A stretch of DNA of 64,000 nt from Roseovarius tolerans (GTDB lineage: Bacteria; Pseudomonadota; Alphaproteobacteria; Rhodobacterales; Rhodobacteraceae), in the NCBI RefSeq assembly GCF_900109855.1, contig NZ_FOBO01000013.1, forward strand, positions 1-64,000. The letters run 5' to 3'. The translations under genes were made by a program, and so were the position numbers. The stretch's first letter is position 1. Every line of letters begins with the position of its first letter. The notes under the pieces were generated by a model. The model was given only the letters and a program-made list of their open reading frames with translations, did no database searches and was not told the origin of the DNA. Shown piece after piece: positions 63,932-64,000 of this stretch.

Positions 63932-64000
63932 TCAGCCGCGCAGCGATGGCAGGCCGATCCCCGTAGCCTCGAACCCGCCATCTACAGCGATAATCTGACC
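63932..64000 (-). CDS. C-terminal end of a short-chain dehydrogenase/reductase (runs off the window)
   Basis: The last 22 codons on the minus strand read GQIIAVDGGFEATGIGLPSL and end RG before TGA. The QxIxVDGG(F/W) pattern is the C-terminal signature of classical SDR enzymes. The catalytic Ser-Tyr-Lys and the cofactor loop lie outside the window, so the substrate cannot be judged. Confidence 0.75.
   Translation of the reverse strand, partial: GQIIAVDGGFEATGIGLPSLRG

Overview
The window looks like a chromosomal segment of a marine alphaproteobacterium of the Rhodobacteraceae (Roseobacter group). It has high GC and dense operons with 1-4 base overlaps. Its neighbourhoods are typical of that group: lptF-lptG-lptD-surA-pdxA-rsmA, prmC/prfA beside a DUF4167 protein, zapA beside transketolase, fabF-mltG, a KpsC/KpsS capsule set and a trimeric-porin-type outer membrane protein. 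The genus cannot be fixed from the sequence alone.

Bases 1-3100 are a worn accessory zone. It holds the start of an IS256-family transposase, about 450 bases of AT-richer DNA without a credible gene, a small secreted orphan protein, an M20 carbamoylase/hydantoinase-type amidohydrolase whose C-terminus has been replaced, and a decayed VgrG fragment from a lost type VI secretion locus. Bases 3100-8250 carry a serine-cycle module: a divergent LuxR-type regulator, then serine-glyoxylate aminotransferase, malyl-CoA lyase and both subunits of malate-CoA ligase. Together these convert malate through malyl-CoA to glyoxylate plus acetyl-CoA and pass the glyoxylate to transamination.

Bases 8350-23700 are housekeeping genes: an alcohol dehydrogenase, ndk, an ABC-F ATPase, MarC, an aspartic protease, the LPS-export/OMP-folding operon on the minus strand, then pepA-holC. 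Bases 23780-30150 handle molybdenum and selenium: modE-modABC on the minus strand, then mnmH (selU) facing a flavoprotein-SelD fusion. Bases 30300-44250 hold usg, gyrA, two sugar-nucleotide/epimerase genes, a carboxypeptidase, heme A synthase, an RNA methyltransferase, DUF4167, prmC-prfA and a zapA pair. Transketolase follows at 44463.

Bases 46600-64000 have a more surface-oriented content: a lone branched-chain-type binding protein, a lipoprotein, two tandem sulfotransferases, a porin, an aminotransferase/LysR pair, and a capsule export and Kdo-linker set (kpsS, an OPX lipoprotein, kpsC). Riboflavin synthase, mltG, fabF, a divergent HisA-like barrel and the end of an SDR gene close the window.

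The most unusual signal is a family of about 220-245 base non-coding repeats with long imperfect terminal inverted repeats (13908, 36056, 54849) plus one small internally deleted copy (60362). All four sit between convergent genes. I found no tRNA, rRNA, CRISPR array or prophage.
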